From contig JAEUJN010000087.1 in NCBI GenBank assembly GCA_016794595.1, forward strand, positions 1 to 64,000: DNA of 64,000 bases, in the 5' to 3' direction. Below are positions 18,677-27,709 of the stretch, one piece after another (the first letter of the stretch is position 1; each line of letters opens with the position of its first letter). A program made the position numbers and the translations under genes. The DNA is from Kineosporiaceae bacterium. Its GTDB lineage: Bacteria; Actinomycetota; Actinomycetes; Actinomycetales; Kineosporiaceae. Under the pieces are notes generated by a model. That model did no database searches. It was given only the letters and a program-made list of their open reading frames with translations, and was not told the DNA's origin.

Positions 18677-19852
18677 TCAGCGCAGCAACTGCCGCGCCAT
18701 CACCAGCCGCTGGATCTGGTTGGTGCCCTCGTAGATCTGGGTGATCTTGGCGTCCCGCATCATCCGCTCCAGCGGGAAGTCCTTGGTGTAGCCGGCGCCA
18801 CCGAGCAACTGCACGGCGTCCGTGGTGATCTGCATCGCGACGTCGGAGGCGAAGCACTTGGCGGCGGCACCGAAGAAGGCGACATCGCGATCGCCGCGCT
18901 CGCTGCGCGCGGCGGCGACGTAGACCAACTGGCGGGCCGCCTCGAGCTGCATCGCCATGTCGGCGAGCATGAACTGCACGCCCTGGAACTCGGCGATCGC
19001 CTTGCCGAACTGGTGACGCTCCTTGACGTAGGTCACCGCGGCGTCCAGGGCGCCCTGGGCGATGCCGACCGCCTGGGCACCGATGGTGATCCGGGTGTGG
19101 TCCAGGGTGCGCAGTGCGAGCTTGAGCCCCTGACCCACCTGACCGACCAGCCGGTCCCCCGGGATCCGGCAGTGATCGAAGTAGATCTCGCAGGTCGGGC
19201 TGCCCTTGATCCCGAGCTTGCGTTCCTTGGCGCCGACGCTGAACCCCTCGTCGGACGCCTCCACCACGAACGCGCTGACGTTGCCGCCCCGCGGACCGTC
19301 CGGATCGGTGACCGCGAGCACCGTGTAGAACTGGCTCACGCCGGCGTTGGTGATCCACGCCTTGTGGCCGTTCAGCACCCAGTCGTCGCCGTCCGCGACC
19401 GCCTGGCAGGCCATGCCCGCGGTGTCGCTGCCGGCCTCGCGCTCGGACAGGGCGTAGCTGAACATCGCCTCCCCGCTGGCCACCGGCGGCAGGTAGCGCT
19501 GCAACTGTTCCGGCGAGGCGTCCAGCAGCAGGGGCACCGTGCCCAGCTTGTTCACCCCGGGGATCAACGAGGACGACGCGCAGACCCGGGCGACCTCCTC
19601 GATGACGATGCACACGGCCACCGCGTCCGCCCCGGCCCCGCCGTATTCCTCGGGGATGTGCGGCGCGTGCAGGTCGAGCGCGCGCAGGGCGTCGTAGGAG
19701 GCCTGGGGGAACTCCGCCTTCTCGTCCGCCTCCGCCGCATGGGGGGCGATCTTGGTCTCGCTGACCTCACGCACGACCTTGCGCAGGTCCTGGTGCTCGT
19801 CACTCAACGCGAAGTGGGGGAAATCCTCGAGGGACCGCGGTGCCATGCTCAT
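18677..19852 (-). CDS. Acyl-CoA dehydrogenase (FadE25-like)
   Basis: This FAD enzyme oxidises acyl-CoA to enoyl-CoA in beta-oxidation or branched-chain amino acid catabolism. The 391-residue protein has YALSEREAGSDTAGM, WITNAGVSQFY, RHQFGKAIAEFQ, LLGGAGYTKDFPLERMMRDAK and IYEGTNQIQRLVMAR, whose glutamate is the expected catalytic base. The ATG at 19852 is set by a TAGCGT hexamer 7 bases upstream (leaderless). A second ATG lies 6 bases downstream. In Mycobacterium tuberculosis the homologue fadE25 sits beside purE, purK and birA, as here, though intervening genes separate them in this window. Confidence 0.94.
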   Translation of the reverse strand: MSMAPRSLEDFPHFALSDEHQDLRKVVREVSETKIAPHAAEADEKAEFPQASYDALRALDLHAPHIPEEYGGAGADAVAVCIVIEEVARVCASSSLIPGVNKLGTVPLLLDASPEQLQRYLPPVASGEAMFSYALSEREAGSDTAGMACQAVADGDDWVLNGHKAWITNAGVSQFYTVLAVTDPDGPRGGNVSAFVVEASDEGFSVGAKERKLGIKGSPTCEIYFDHCRIPGDRLVGQVGQGLKLALRTLDHTRITIGAQAVGIAQGALDAAVTYVKERHQFGKAIAEFQGVQFMLADMAMQLEAARQLVYVAAARSERGDRDVAFFGAAAKCFASDVAMQITTDAVQLLGGAGYTKDFPLERMMRDAKITQIYEGTNQIQRLVMARQLLR

Positions 19853-19941
19853 GCTGCGCACGCTACCCAGCGGTACGCCCACCGGCATCCACCGGGGGTG
19901 CGCGCCGCGTCACACCGGTGGACGGCGCGCGCGGGGCTACC

Positions 19942-20949
19942 TCAGGCCAGGGCGGGGATGACCTCCGTGGCGAACAGCTCGATGCTCGCCGGGTCGTGGG
20001 CGGCGTCCTGGAAGTAGGTGATCGCGTAGGTCATCCCGTCCCGTTCCAGCCCGCCCAGGGTCTGCACGATCTGCTCGGGGGTGCCGACCGCCGGGCCGGT
20101 GCGCAGCATCCGCATCGTCTCGTCCAGTTTCGCCGGCGGCAGGTGGGGCCGCAGCCGGGCCTCGATGGCAGCCAGCCGGTCCTCGACCTCGGCGGCATCG
20201 CGGCCGATGATCACGTTGTAGTTCGCCGAGCGGACGATCGCGTCGTAATCGGTGCCGACGTCCCGGCAGTGCTCGGCGAGGATCGCCGACTTGCGGCGGA
20301 AGGTCTCGGGCGTGCCGTCGAAGTTGGTGTACTGCGCGTACCTCGCCGCCGTCCGCAGGGTCTTGCGCTCACCGCCGCCGGCGATCCACAGCGGGATGGT
20401 GCTGCGGCCGTCCGCGCCGGTCTGCAGTGGGGCGGGACGGCAGATCGCGCCGTCCACCTGGTAGTGCTCGCCGGCGAAGGACGCCGTGGGCTGCTTGCTC
20501 GACCAGGCCTCCATCATGATCTGGACGCCCTCGTCGAGCATCGCCAGTCGCGTTCCGGCAGAAGGGAATCCGTAGCCGTAGGCCCGCCACTCGTGCTCGT
20601 ACCAGCCGGCGCCGATCCCCATCTCGGTCCGCCCGCCGCTGATCGCGTCCACCGTGGCCGCGACCTTCGCCAGGTACATCGGGGAGCGGTAGGCCATGCA
20701 GGTGCACATCTGGCCGAGCCGCACGCGCGAGGTCGCCGCGGCGAAGGCCGCCATCAGCGTCCAGGCCTCGTGGGTGGCCTGCTGGCTGGGCACGGGCACG
20801 GTGTGGAAGTGGTCGTAGACCCAGATCGACTCCCACGGGCCGGCCTCGGCCAGCCGGGCGATCGAGAGCATCGCCGGCCACTGGTCGGCCACCTCGATGC
20901 CGAGCAGGTCGTGCCGCCACCCCTGGGGGACGAAGAGTCCGAAGCGCAT
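19942..20949 (-). CDS. LLM-class F420-dependent oxidoreductase
   Basis: This 335-residue member of the bacterial luciferase-like superfamily is typical of actinobacterial F420-dependent enzymes. It begins MRFGLFVPQGWRHDL and has ESIWVYDHFHTVPVP, LGQMCTCMAYRSPMYLAKVAATVD and GRTEMGIGAGWYEHEWRAYG. It ends with the TIM-barrel glycine segment GTPEQIVQTLGGLERDGMTY. The substrate is unknown. The ATG at 20949 is preceded by TAGGGT 7 bases upstream, indicating a leaderless transcript. The MarR-type gene lies immediately upstream in the same direction and may be co-regulated. Confidence 0.9.
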   Translation of the reverse strand: MRFGLFVPQGWRHDLLGIEVADQWPAMLSIARLAEAGPWESIWVYDHFHTVPVPSQQATHEAWTLMAAFAAATSRVRLGQMCTCMAYRSPMYLAKVAATVDAISGGRTEMGIGAGWYEHEWRAYGYGFPSAGTRLAMLDEGVQIMMEAWSSKQPTASFAGEHYQVDGAICRPAPLQTGADGRSTIPLWIAGGGERKTLRTAARYAQYTNFDGTPETFRRKSAILAEHCRDVGTDYDAIVRSANYNVIIGRDAAEVEDRLAAIEARLRPHLPPAKLDETMRMLRTGPAVGTPEQIVQTLGGLERDGMTYAITYFQDAAHDPASIELFATEVIPALA

Positions 20950-20959
20950 GCCGCGCACC

Positions 20960-21487
20960 CTAGCCGTGCCGGGGCGCTCCCGCCCCGCGCGGCGTCCCGG
21001 GCGGCCGGCTCGGGGGCAGGTCCGGTGACCGATCCGATGACGGTTCCTCGTCCCAGTCGCCATCGGCCAGCTGTTCCAGCACCCGCCTGAAGGTGGCGTA
21101 CCGGCGAGGTCCCACCCACTGGGCCCACTCCTGCTCCAGGGCCAGGTAGGCCTGGGTGATCTGCCGGGCCACCCGGTGACCCGCCTCGGTCCGGCGCACG
21201 ATTCGGGTCCGGCGGTCGCCGTCAGGCGCAGTGACCGAGACCAGGCCGGCCCGGTCGAGCTGGGCGACGAACTGGCCGCACCCCTGCTTGGTCATGCCCA
21301 CGCGCCGGGCCAGTTCGGTGACGGTGACGCCCTCGGTGGGCACCGCCCCGAGCACCTTGGCGTGCGACTGGCGCAGTCCGTCCCACTCCCGGTCGGCCAG
21401 CGCACGACGGACCTTCGAGAGCAGGAAGCTCATCAGCACCGGGACGTGCTGCTCCTCCGGCGCGACGAACGCGCTGACCTGGACCAC
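20960..21487 (-). CDS. MarR family transcriptional regulator
   Basis: This 175-residue winged-helix regulator has helices LRQSHAKVLGAVPTEGVTVTELARRVGMTKQGCGQFVAQLDRAGLV (written here in one family block, residues about 40-85) and the wing SVTAPDGDRRTRIVRRT. A cysteine in the recognition helix (QGCGQ) could be redox- or ligand-sensitive, but this is conjecture. The C-terminal 25 residues are P/R/G-rich. The start is a GTG at 21487 with TAAAGT six bases upstream, so the mRNA is probably leaderless. Two palindromes between this gene and the divergent kinase-like gene overlap both promoters and are likely its operators. Confidence 0.88.
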   Translation of the reverse strand: MVQVSAFVAPEEQHVPVLMSFLLSKVRRALADREWDGLRQSHAKVLGAVPTEGVTVTELARRVGMTKQGCGQFVAQLDRAGLVSVTAPDGDRRTRIVRRTEAGHRVARQITQAYLALEQEWAQWVGPRRYATFRRVLEQLADGDWDEEPSSDRSPDLPPSRPPGTPRGAGAPRHG

Positions 21488-21529
21488 AAAGCCACTTTAC
21501 CTTTGCGCCATCTGGGAAAGCTGCTTTAC
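21488..21529. promoter_or_regulatory. Paired MarR-type operators and divergent promoter
   Basis: Two copies of AAAGCNNCTTTAC lie at 21488-21500 and 21517-21529, 29 bases apart. Each is an inverted repeat (AAAG-N3-CTTT; AAAGC-T-GCTTT). The first overlaps the minus-strand -10 TAAAGT of the MarR gene. The second overlaps a plus-strand TTTACT/TACTAA -10 for the kinase-like gene, with TTGCGC as a possible -35 at 21503-21508. Binding by the adjacent MarR protein would control both genes. Confidence 0.6.
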
Positions 21530-21562
21530 TAAATCAGGTCACCTCCCCGAGAGGAGCACCCC

Positions 21563-22708
21563 GTGAACCAGCGATCCGTCCTGGGTCCCGTCGACGTCGA
21601 GGACGCGGACCTCGCAGCCATCGCCGCCACCCTGCTCGGGCAGCCCGCCGAGCAGGTCGAACTTCTCTCCTCCCACGCCGAGGTGGTGCCCTACCCCCTG
21701 GACGCGATCACCACCGCAGGCCGGTTCCGGGTGCACGGCACCGTGGCGACGCCGCGGGGGGAGTCGGCCTTCCGGCTGTTCGTCAAGCACGTCCAGTCCT
21801 GGAGCCGCTCGCCGCTGTTCGCCGTCGTCCCGCCGGAATTGCACGATGTGGCCGAGGCCGGGGTGCCCTGGTACACCGAGGCGCTGATCTACCGCTCCGA
21901 TCTCGCCCGCCGGCTGCCGGCCGGGTTCACCATGCCGCGGGCGGCCGCGGTGCGCGACCTCGACGAGAAGTCGGTGGCCCTCTGGCTCGAGGAGGTCGAC
22001 CACGTCCCCACCGAGTGGACGCCGGAGCGGTTCGGTCATGCCGCCCGGTTGCTCGGCCGCCTGGCGTTCGCCCCGGCCGTGCGCGAGCTGGCCGGGATCG
22101 GCGAGCGGCACCGCCGCTGGCCGGTGCGCTCCTACGTCGAGGGCAGGCTCTCGTTGCAGGTGCTGCCGATCCTGCGGTCCGAGCAGCTCTGGCAGCACCC
22201 GCTGGTCGCCGGCTCGTTCGACCCGGCCTTGCGCGAGCGCCTGCTCACCGCGGCCGACCGGGTGCCGCAGTACCTGGCCGAGCTGGAGGCGATGCCGACC
22301 GGCGCGGCCCACGGCGATGCCTGCCCGAACAACCTGCTGGTCCAGCCCGACTCCGACGACCTGGTGCTGATCGACTTCGGGTTCTGGACCGAGCAGCCCC
22401 TGGGGTTCGACCTGAGCCAGCTCCTGATCGGTGAGGTACAGCTCGGACGCCGTCCGGTCGCCTCCCTGCCCGAGCTCGAGGCGGTGATCCTGCCCGCCTA
22501 TCTCGAGGGTCTTCGCGCCGAGGGCAGTTCCCTGGACCCGGCCGCGCTGCGCCGGACGCACGCGCTCTGCCTGCTGATCTTCTCCGGCCTGTCCGCCGTG
22601 CCGTTCGAGGACCTGGAGCGGGACCCGACACCCGAGTTGGCTCGTGGCGCGGCCGAGCGCGCCGACCTGGCCAGGTTCGCCCTCGACCTGGTCGAGGCGA
22701 GCGGCTGA
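21563..22708 (+). CDS. Aminoglycoside phosphotransferase-fold kinase
   Basis: This 381-residue protein has the choline kinase/APH fold. HGDACPNNLLV is the catalytic HGDxxxxN loop (near residue 252) and LIDFGFWT is the metal-binding DFG-like segment. The N-terminal lobe has FRLFVKHVQSWSR with the likely ATP-contacting lysine. The substrate could be a small molecule, sugar or antibiotic; the sequence does not say. The GTG at 21563 is supported by GAGAGGAG upstream. It diverges from a MarR regulator with shared operators, so it is probably induced by a ligand of that regulator. A long hairpin follows the stop. Confidence 0.85.
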   Translation: MNQRSVLGPVDVEDADLAAIAATLLGQPAEQVELLSSHAEVVPYPLDAITTAGRFRVHGTVATPRGESAFRLFVKHVQSWSRSPLFAVVPPELHDVAEAGVPWYTEALIYRSDLARRLPAGFTMPRAAAVRDLDEKSVALWLEEVDHVPTEWTPERFGHAARLLGRLAFAPAVRELAGIGERHRRWPVRSYVEGRLSLQVLPILRSEQLWQHPLVAGSFDPALRERLLTAADRVPQYLAELEAMPTGAAHGDACPNNLLVQPDSDDLVLIDFGFWTEQPLGFDLSQLLIGEVQLGRRPVASLPELEAVILPAYLEGLRAEGSSLDPAALRRTHALCLLIFSGLSAVPFEDLERDPTPELARGAAERADLARFALDLVEASG

Positions 22709-22780
22709 TCGGCTCAGCGGGGACTGCCACCCCATTGCCCCCTGGTCCGACCGGCACCGGGCCTGTGACCCACCGAGGTG

Positions 22781-22832
22781 GATTGTGTGCGGCGGAAGTC
22801 GGCGTATGCGCCCACTTTCGCCACACACAATC
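22781..22832. terminator. Long imperfect hairpin between convergent genes
   Basis: The arms 22781-22800 and 22813-22832 pair over 20 bases with three mismatches (GATTGTGTG...CACACAATC at the base). The 12-base loop GGCGTATGCGCC is itself self-complementary. It sits between the convergent kinase-like and galE genes and probably terminates both. It shares CACTTTCG/CGAAAGTG-type cores with the hairpin at 29005-29054. Confidence 0.6.
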
Positions 22833-22854
22833 ACTCGGCTGACCGGCGGAGACG

Positions 22855-23892
22855 TCAGTGGGCGTCGGCCGTGACCTTCTGCCAGGCCGCCCAGGCGCTG
22901 GCCACCATCGCGTCCAGGTCGTGCCGCATCTGCCATCCGAGGTCCCGGCCGGCGAGTTCGCCGGTCGCCACGATCCGCGCCGGATCCCCCGGACGCCGCT
23001 CACGCCGCTCGGGGGTGAACTCGATCCCGGTCACCCGCCGGACGGCGTCCATGATCTCCAGCACGGAAGAGCCGGAGCCCGAGCCGAGGTTGTAGACCGG
23101 CTCGAGCGCCCGCCCGGCCTCCAGGGCCTCGGCTGCTGCCACGTGCGCCAGCGCGAGGTCGTCGACGTGCACGTAGTCGCGCACGCAGGAGCCGTCCGGC
23201 GTCGGGTAGTCGGTGCCGTTCACGCTCGGCACCCGGCCCTCGGTCAGTGCCTTGAGCACCAGCGGGAAGAGGTTGTGCGGGCTGGAGTCGTACAGGTCGG
23301 CATACCCCGAACCCACGACGTTGAAGTAGCGCAGCGAGGTGTGCCGCAGATCGCTGACCAGCGCCACGTCCCGCAGCAGCCACTCCCCGATCAGCTTGCT
23401 CTCCCCGTAGGGCGACTCCGGCCGGGTGGGGGTGTCCTCGGTGACCAGATCGACGTCCGGCGTCCCGAACGTCGCCGCGCTGGAACTGAACACGAACCGC
23501 GAGACCCCGTGGGCCACGAGCCGTTCCAGCAGGACCTGCATCCCGGTGACGTTCTGGGTGTAGGTGTGCAGCGGGCGCTGCACGCTCACCCCGGCGTACT
23601 TGAACCCGGCCAGGTGGACGACGCCCGCCACCGGCTCACCGAACGCCCCGATCGCGCGGTCCACCGCGGCGGGTTCGGTGATGCTGCCCTCGACGAAGCG
23701 CACCCCCTCGTCCGCTCCGTCCGCGACGAACTCGCGATGCCCGCTGGACAGGTCGTCCAGCACCACGACCGGGCGCCCGGACTCGCGCAGGCGCCGGGCG
23801 ACGTGCGAGCCGATGTACCCGGCGCCGCCGGTCACCAACCAGCTGCCCTGTGCCGCAGACGTGTGCTGGGTCGCGGAGGTGCCCTGAGTCAT
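22855..23892 (-). CDS. galE: UDP-glucose 4-epimerase
   Basis: This 345-residue short-chain dehydrogenase/reductase interconverts UDP-glucose and UDP-galactose and may supply donors for the surface glycan. It has the NAD-binding VTGGAGYIGSHVARRL, SSSAATFG, the catalytic SPYGESKLIGE (YxxxK) and SLRYFNVVGSG. The C-terminal VYNLGSGSGSSVLEIM and ERRPGDPARIVA fit GalE. The ATG at 23892 is set by TAGGGT 7 bases upstream (leaderless). A GTG 9 bases earlier overlaps that hexamer and is unlikely. A related nucleotide-sugar epimerase cannot be fully excluded. Confidence 0.92.
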   Translation of the reverse strand: MTQGTSATQHTSAAQGSWLVTGGAGYIGSHVARRLRESGRPVVVLDDLSSGHREFVADGADEGVRFVEGSITEPAAVDRAIGAFGEPVAGVVHLAGFKYAGVSVQRPLHTYTQNVTGMQVLLERLVAHGVSRFVFSSSAATFGTPDVDLVTEDTPTRPESPYGESKLIGEWLLRDVALVSDLRHTSLRYFNVVGSGYADLYDSSPHNLFPLVLKALTEGRVPSVNGTDYPTPDGSCVRDYVHVDDLALAHVAAAEALEAGRALEPVYNLGSGSGSSVLEIMDAVRRVTGIEFTPERRERRPGDPARIVATGELAGRDLGWQMRHDLDAMVASAWAAWQKVTADAH

Positions 23893-23948
23893 GGTCGGCA
23901 CCCTAGCCGTCCTCGCCGGGTGAACCCGGGGACCGGCACACTGGGGCC

Positions 23949-24380
23949 ATGACCACGACCTCGTCCCCGCATCGCAACGACCCGGACGTCGTCCGCCGGT
24001 TGCTCACCACCCCCGGCCGGTGGGCGATCGTGGGACTCTCGGACAACCCGGCCCGGGTCGCCTACCGGATCGCGGCCTACATGCAGCAGTTGGGCATGCC
24101 GATCGTGCCGGTGCACCCCAAGGCCGAGCCGGTGCACGGGGCCACCGGCTACGCGCGGCTGGCGGACGTGCCGGGACCGATCGACGTGGTGGACGTCTTC
24201 GTGCGCAGCGAGCTGGCCGGGGCGGTGGTCGACGAGGCGATCGCGGTCGGTGCCCGGGCGGTCTGGCTGCAACTCGGGGTGATCGACCAGGCGGCTGCCG
24301 CCCGGGCGCGCGCGGCCGGGCTGGACGTGGTGATGGACACCTGCCCGAAGATCGAGGCCCCCCGGTTCGGCATCGGCTGA
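23949..24380 (+). CDS. CoA-binding domain protein (YccU-like)
   Basis: This 143-residue single-domain protein has a Rossmann-like CoA-binding fold. RWAIVGLSDNPARVAYRIAAYM is the phosphate-binding region, and IVPVHPKAEPVHGATGYARL and PKIEAPRFGIG fit the family ending. It has the length of stand-alone CoA-binding proteins related to the N-domain of succinyl-CoA synthetase. Its physiological role is not established. A CACACT hexamer at 23937-23942 lies 6 bases before the ATG, again a leaderless arrangement. It diverges from galE with only 56 bases between starts. Confidence 0.88.
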   Translation: MTTTSSPHRNDPDVVRRLLTTPGRWAIVGLSDNPARVAYRIAAYMQQLGMPIVPVHPKAEPVHGATGYARLADVPGPIDVVDVFVRSELAGAVVDEAIAVGARAVWLQLGVIDQAAAARARAAGLDVVMDTCPKIEAPRFGIG

Positions 24381-24484
24381 GGTACCTCAGGCTCGCGCAG
24401 CCCCGGGGGACCTGCGATCCCGGCCGCCAGGATGCGCAATCCTCCCGATGCGGACCCCTCGGCCTCAGAACGAGGGTCAGTGGC

Positions 24485-24685
24485 ATGACGCACATCAGCC
24501 CCCACCTGACCCAGGCCCTCACCGTCAGCCTCCTCCACGACCGTCTGGCCGAGACCGACCGCCGCCGGCTCGCCCGGCTCGCCCGGGACGCCGCCGCGAC
24601 CCGATCGCGCCGCGGGCCCCGCTGGCCCGGCAGGGCCCGGTGGCAGGCACGCAGGGGACGGCGCGGGCTCACCGTGCCAGCATGA
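24485..24685 (+). CDS. Small basic hypothetical protein
   Basis: This 66-residue frame (MTHISPHLTQALTVSLLHDR, then a strongly R-rich half) starts with an ATG preceded by a weak GAGGGTC site. It ends 4 bases before the GTG of the large LuxR regulator. It has an N-terminal amphipathic helix and an arginine-rich tail. Small proteins of this style are common in actinobacteria, but composition alone could give such a frame. The function is unknown. Confidence 0.45.
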   Translation: MTHISPHLTQALTVSLLHDRLAETDRRRLARLARDAAATRSRRGPRWPGRARWQARRGRRGLTVPA

Positions 24686-24689
24686 GGCG

Positions 24690-27680
24690 GTGGAGCCGGC
24701 GACCTCGATGGTGGGACGCGCGCAGGAGTATGCGCGGCTCTGCGCAACCTGGCAGGACGTCCAGCAAGGCGGCGGCGCCCACCTCAGCCTGATCGGCGGC
24801 GAGGCCGGGATGGGCAAGACCACCCTGGTCGAGACCTTCGCCCGGCACGCCGGGCTCACCGGTCAGGTGATCCACGGCCCGTGTGTGGAGTACGGACCCG
24901 AGGGCCTGCCCTACGCGCCGATCGCGCACCTGCTGCGCGATCTCGTGCACGTCCACGGCCCGGATGCCGTGCGCGCGTGGGCGGGCACCGGGGCGCCGGT
25001 CCTGGCCCAGCTGGTGCCGGCCCTGCGGGCGCCGCAGGCGAGCGCGGTCACGGGCGCGGCCACCGAGGCGGCCCTGGGCGCCACCCCCGGCGAGGCCGAC
25101 ACCGGCCTGGCGCGCCTGCAGTTGTTCGACGCGGTGGCCGCCGTCCTGGACGGCGCTGCGCGGCGCCGTCCGATGCTACTGGTGATCGAGGACCTGCACT
25201 GGAGCGATCAGTCCAGCCGCCGACTACTGCGGTTTGCCCTGACCACGATGGCCGCCTGCCCGGTCCACATGGTGATCACGTACCGGGCCGAGGAGGTGAC
25301 GGGCCGCCACCCCGTTCGCCCCTTCCTGACCGAGATCGCTCGCCTGCCCCTGGCGGAGCGGCTCAGCCTGACCGGGCTGAGCCGGGAGGAGACCGGCGAC
25401 CTGGTGCGCCGGCTCACCGGGGACACCCCGACCAGCGGCCGCCTGGACACCTACTGGGAACGCACCGAGGGTGTCCCCTTCTTCGTCGCCGAACTCGTGC
25501 ACACCTGCTCCCTCGACGGCGGCCCGCTGCCGGAGACGCTGAGCGATGCCCTGCTCAGCCGGGTCGCTCACCTCAGCGAGCCTGCCCGGCACCTGCTGCG
25601 GGTGGCCGCGGTCGGCGGCGTGGTGGTCCCGCACGACCTGCTGGCCGCCGTCCTGGATCTCGACTCGGACGCCGAACTCGACCGCCGGCTGCGGGAGACG
25701 GTGGACGCCGCGCTGCTGGAACCCCGCGAGGACGGCTACACGTTCCGGCACGCCCTGGTGCGCGAGGTGCTGCACGACACCCTGCTGCCGGGCGAACACG
25801 CCCGCCTGCACTCCGCCTATGCCGAGGCGCTGGCGGCAGCCGGTCCGAGCGCGCCGCTGGTGCACCACCTGTTCGCCGCCCACCGACTGGACGACGGCTC
25901 GAGGACGGCCCTCACCCTGGCCGCCTCCGGCCGGCTGGCCGCGCACGAGTCGCTCGGCATGTACCAGCGGGCCCTGGCCGTCTGGGATCGGGTCGACCAC
26001 CCGGAATCCGTTCTCGGGCAGCGGGTTGTGGTGCTGGAGAAGGCAGCGCGGCTGGCCAAGCGGGTCGGCGAGTCCCAGCAGGCGATCGCCTTGATCCGCG
26101 CGGCCGTCGACGAGCTCGGCGCAGGTCGGGACGGCGAGGAGCGCCTGACCCTGGCCCGGTTGCACACGATCGAGGCCGAGGAACTGAGCTGGCTGATGCA
26201 CCCGGAGCGGCACGCCGTGGCCCAGCGGGCGATCGAGCTGGCCGGGTCCGAACCGTCCGGGGTGCTGGCCCGTGCCCTGAACGCGCTGGCTGTCGTCCAG
26301 ATGCTCGACGGGCAGCCGGACCTGGGCCTGATCGCCGCTCGGCGCGCGGTCGAGGTGGCCATTGCCGCGGGCGAGGCCCTGCACGAGGTCAACGCCCGGA
26401 TCACGGTGGCCAGCTGCCTGATCGACCTCGGCCGCGAGGCGGTCGCCCTGGACGCCGCGGTCGAGGCGATGACCGCTGCCCAGGACCACCCGCGAGTGCT
26501 GCGCCGGGCGCGGGTCAACTACTCCGATCTGCTCACCAAGGCCTACCGCCTGCACGAGGCCGTGGACGTCGCCCTGCTCGAGTTCGACGCCGCCCGGGCC
26601 CAGGGACTCGAGCACACCCTGGGTGCGATCTTCGCCGGGAACGCGGCCGAGCCGCTGCTCGCCCTGGGCCGCTGGCCGCAGGCCGAACGACTGCTGGTGC
26701 GGGCACTCGACCTCGATCCCTCCCCGCACCAGCGCTGGCACCTCGAACCGCTCCGGGCCTGGTTGTGGGTCTGGCAAGGCGACCCCGAAGCGGCCACCGC
26801 CGCCCTGGACCCGCTGGACGCCGCCGCGCGAGCGGGCCGGGTCGGCGTGCAGTTCCTGCCGATGATCACCAGGGCGGTGGTGGATCTCGCGCTGGCCCAG
26901 GGACATCCCGACCGGGCCTGGGCGGCGGTCGAGCGCTACTGGCAGCACCCGGGGAGCCGCACGGTGATCCCCTCCTACCCGGTGATCCACGGCGCCGCGC
27001 GGACGGCCCGCCTGCTGGCCGATCCCGGCCGGGCCCGCGAGCGGGTCCGCCAGGTGCTCGAGGAGTCCCCGCGGGACGTCACCGCGGCCGGCGTCTGGCG
27101 TCCGGTGATCCACGCCGAGCTGGACGACGACGAGGCGAGCTGGCGCGCCGTCCTCGCCGACCAGACCCTCGGCAGCCGGCAGGCCGTGCTCGTGCCCTAC
27201 GCCGGGGTCGGGTTGGGGCGGGTGCTGGCCCGCGAGGGGCGGCGGGCCGAGGCCGTGGCCGTGCTGGACGGCGCCCGCTCCGCCGCGGCCACCCTCGGCG
27301 CCGGGCTGGTGGAGCAGTGGGCCGAGACGTTGCGCCACCGGCTCGGCGGGCCCGACCCGGTGCCGGGGTCGAGCAGTGACCCGGGCAATGGGAAGGGCAA
27401 TGGCTCGGGCAATGGGAAGGGCAATGGCTCGGGCATCGGCCCGGGCAGCGGCACGCGTGCCGTGCCCGACCCCCGCCACCCGCTGACCACGTTGACCCCC
27501 CGCGAACGCCAGGTGCTCGCCCTGATCGCCCAGGGACGCTCGAACGGCCAGATCGGCCGGGAGCTGTTCATCAGCACGAAGACCGCCAGCGTGCACGTGT
27601 CCAACATCCTGGCCAAGATCGGGGCATCCAGCCGCACCGAGGCCGCCGCCCTCGCCCTGCGCACCGGGCTTGTCGGCTGA
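24690..27680 (+). CDS. LuxR family regulator with N-terminal AAA ATPase (LAL type)
   Basis: This 996-residue transcription regulator belongs to the large ATP-binding LuxR class. Residues about 1-190 form a STAND-type ATPase: EYARLCATWQ, Walker A LIGGEAGMGKTTLVE and Walker B LLVIEDLHWSDQSS. A long alpha-helical, TPR-like middle follows (about 330-880). After a G/N/K/S linker, the C-terminal HTH reads LTTLTPRERQVLALIAQGRS then FISTKTASVHVSNILAKIGA, the DNA-binding domain. The GTG at 24690 is the first start after the small upstream gene. The signal and targets are unknown; adjacent genes suggest no specific pathway. Confidence 0.92.
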   Translation: MEPATSMVGRAQEYARLCATWQDVQQGGGAHLSLIGGEAGMGKTTLVETFARHAGLTGQVIHGPCVEYGPEGLPYAPIAHLLRDLVHVHGPDAVRAWAGTGAPVLAQLVPALRAPQASAVTGAATEAALGATPGEADTGLARLQLFDAVAAVLDGAARRRPMLLVIEDLHWSDQSSRRLLRFALTTMAACPVHMVITYRAEEVTGRHPVRPFLTEIARLPLAERLSLTGLSREETGDLVRRLTGDTPTSGRLDTYWERTEGVPFFVAELVHTCSLDGGPLPETLSDALLSRVAHLSEPARHLLRVAAVGGVVVPHDLLAAVLDLDSDAELDRRLRETVDAALLEPREDGYTFRHALVREVLHDTLLPGEHARLHSAYAEALAAAGPSAPLVHHLFAAHRLDDGSRTALTLAASGRLAAHESLGMYQRALAVWDRVDHPESVLGQRVVVLEKAARLAKRVGESQQAIALIRAAVDELGAGRDGEERLTLARLHTIEAEELSWLMHPERHAVAQRAIELAGSEPSGVLARALNALAVVQMLDGQPDLGLIAARRAVEVAIAAGEALHEVNARITVASCLIDLGREAVALDAAVEAMTAAQDHPRVLRRARVNYSDLLTKAYRLHEAVDVALLEFDAARAQGLEHTLGAIFAGNAAEPLLALGRWPQAERLLVRALDLDPSPHQRWHLEPLRAWLWVWQGDPEAATAALDPLDAAARAGRVGVQFLPMITRAVVDLALAQGHPDRAWAAVERYWQHPGSRTVIPSYPVIHGAARTARLLADPGRARERVRQVLEESPRDVTAAGVWRPVIHAELDDDEASWRAVLADQTLGSRQAVLVPYAGVGLGRVLAREGRRAEAVAVLDGARSAAATLGAGLVEQWAETLRHRLGGPDPVPGSSSDPGNGKGNGSGNGKGNGSGIGPGSGTRAVPDPRHPLTTLTPRERQVLALIAQGRSNGQIGRELFISTKTASVHVSNILAKIGASSRTEAAALALRTGLVG
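27383..27430 (+). repeat. Tandem 24-bp repeat coding the regulator's linker
   Basis: Two perfect 24-base copies (starting GGGCAATGGGAAGGGC) lie in tandem. They encode alternating GNGKGNGS units just before the LuxR HTH. The A content is higher than in the surroundings. Copy number could vary and change the length of the flexible linker. Confidence 0.8.
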
Positions 27681-27709
27681 CTCCCAGGCAGCCGGGGCAC
27701 ACTGGTCGG

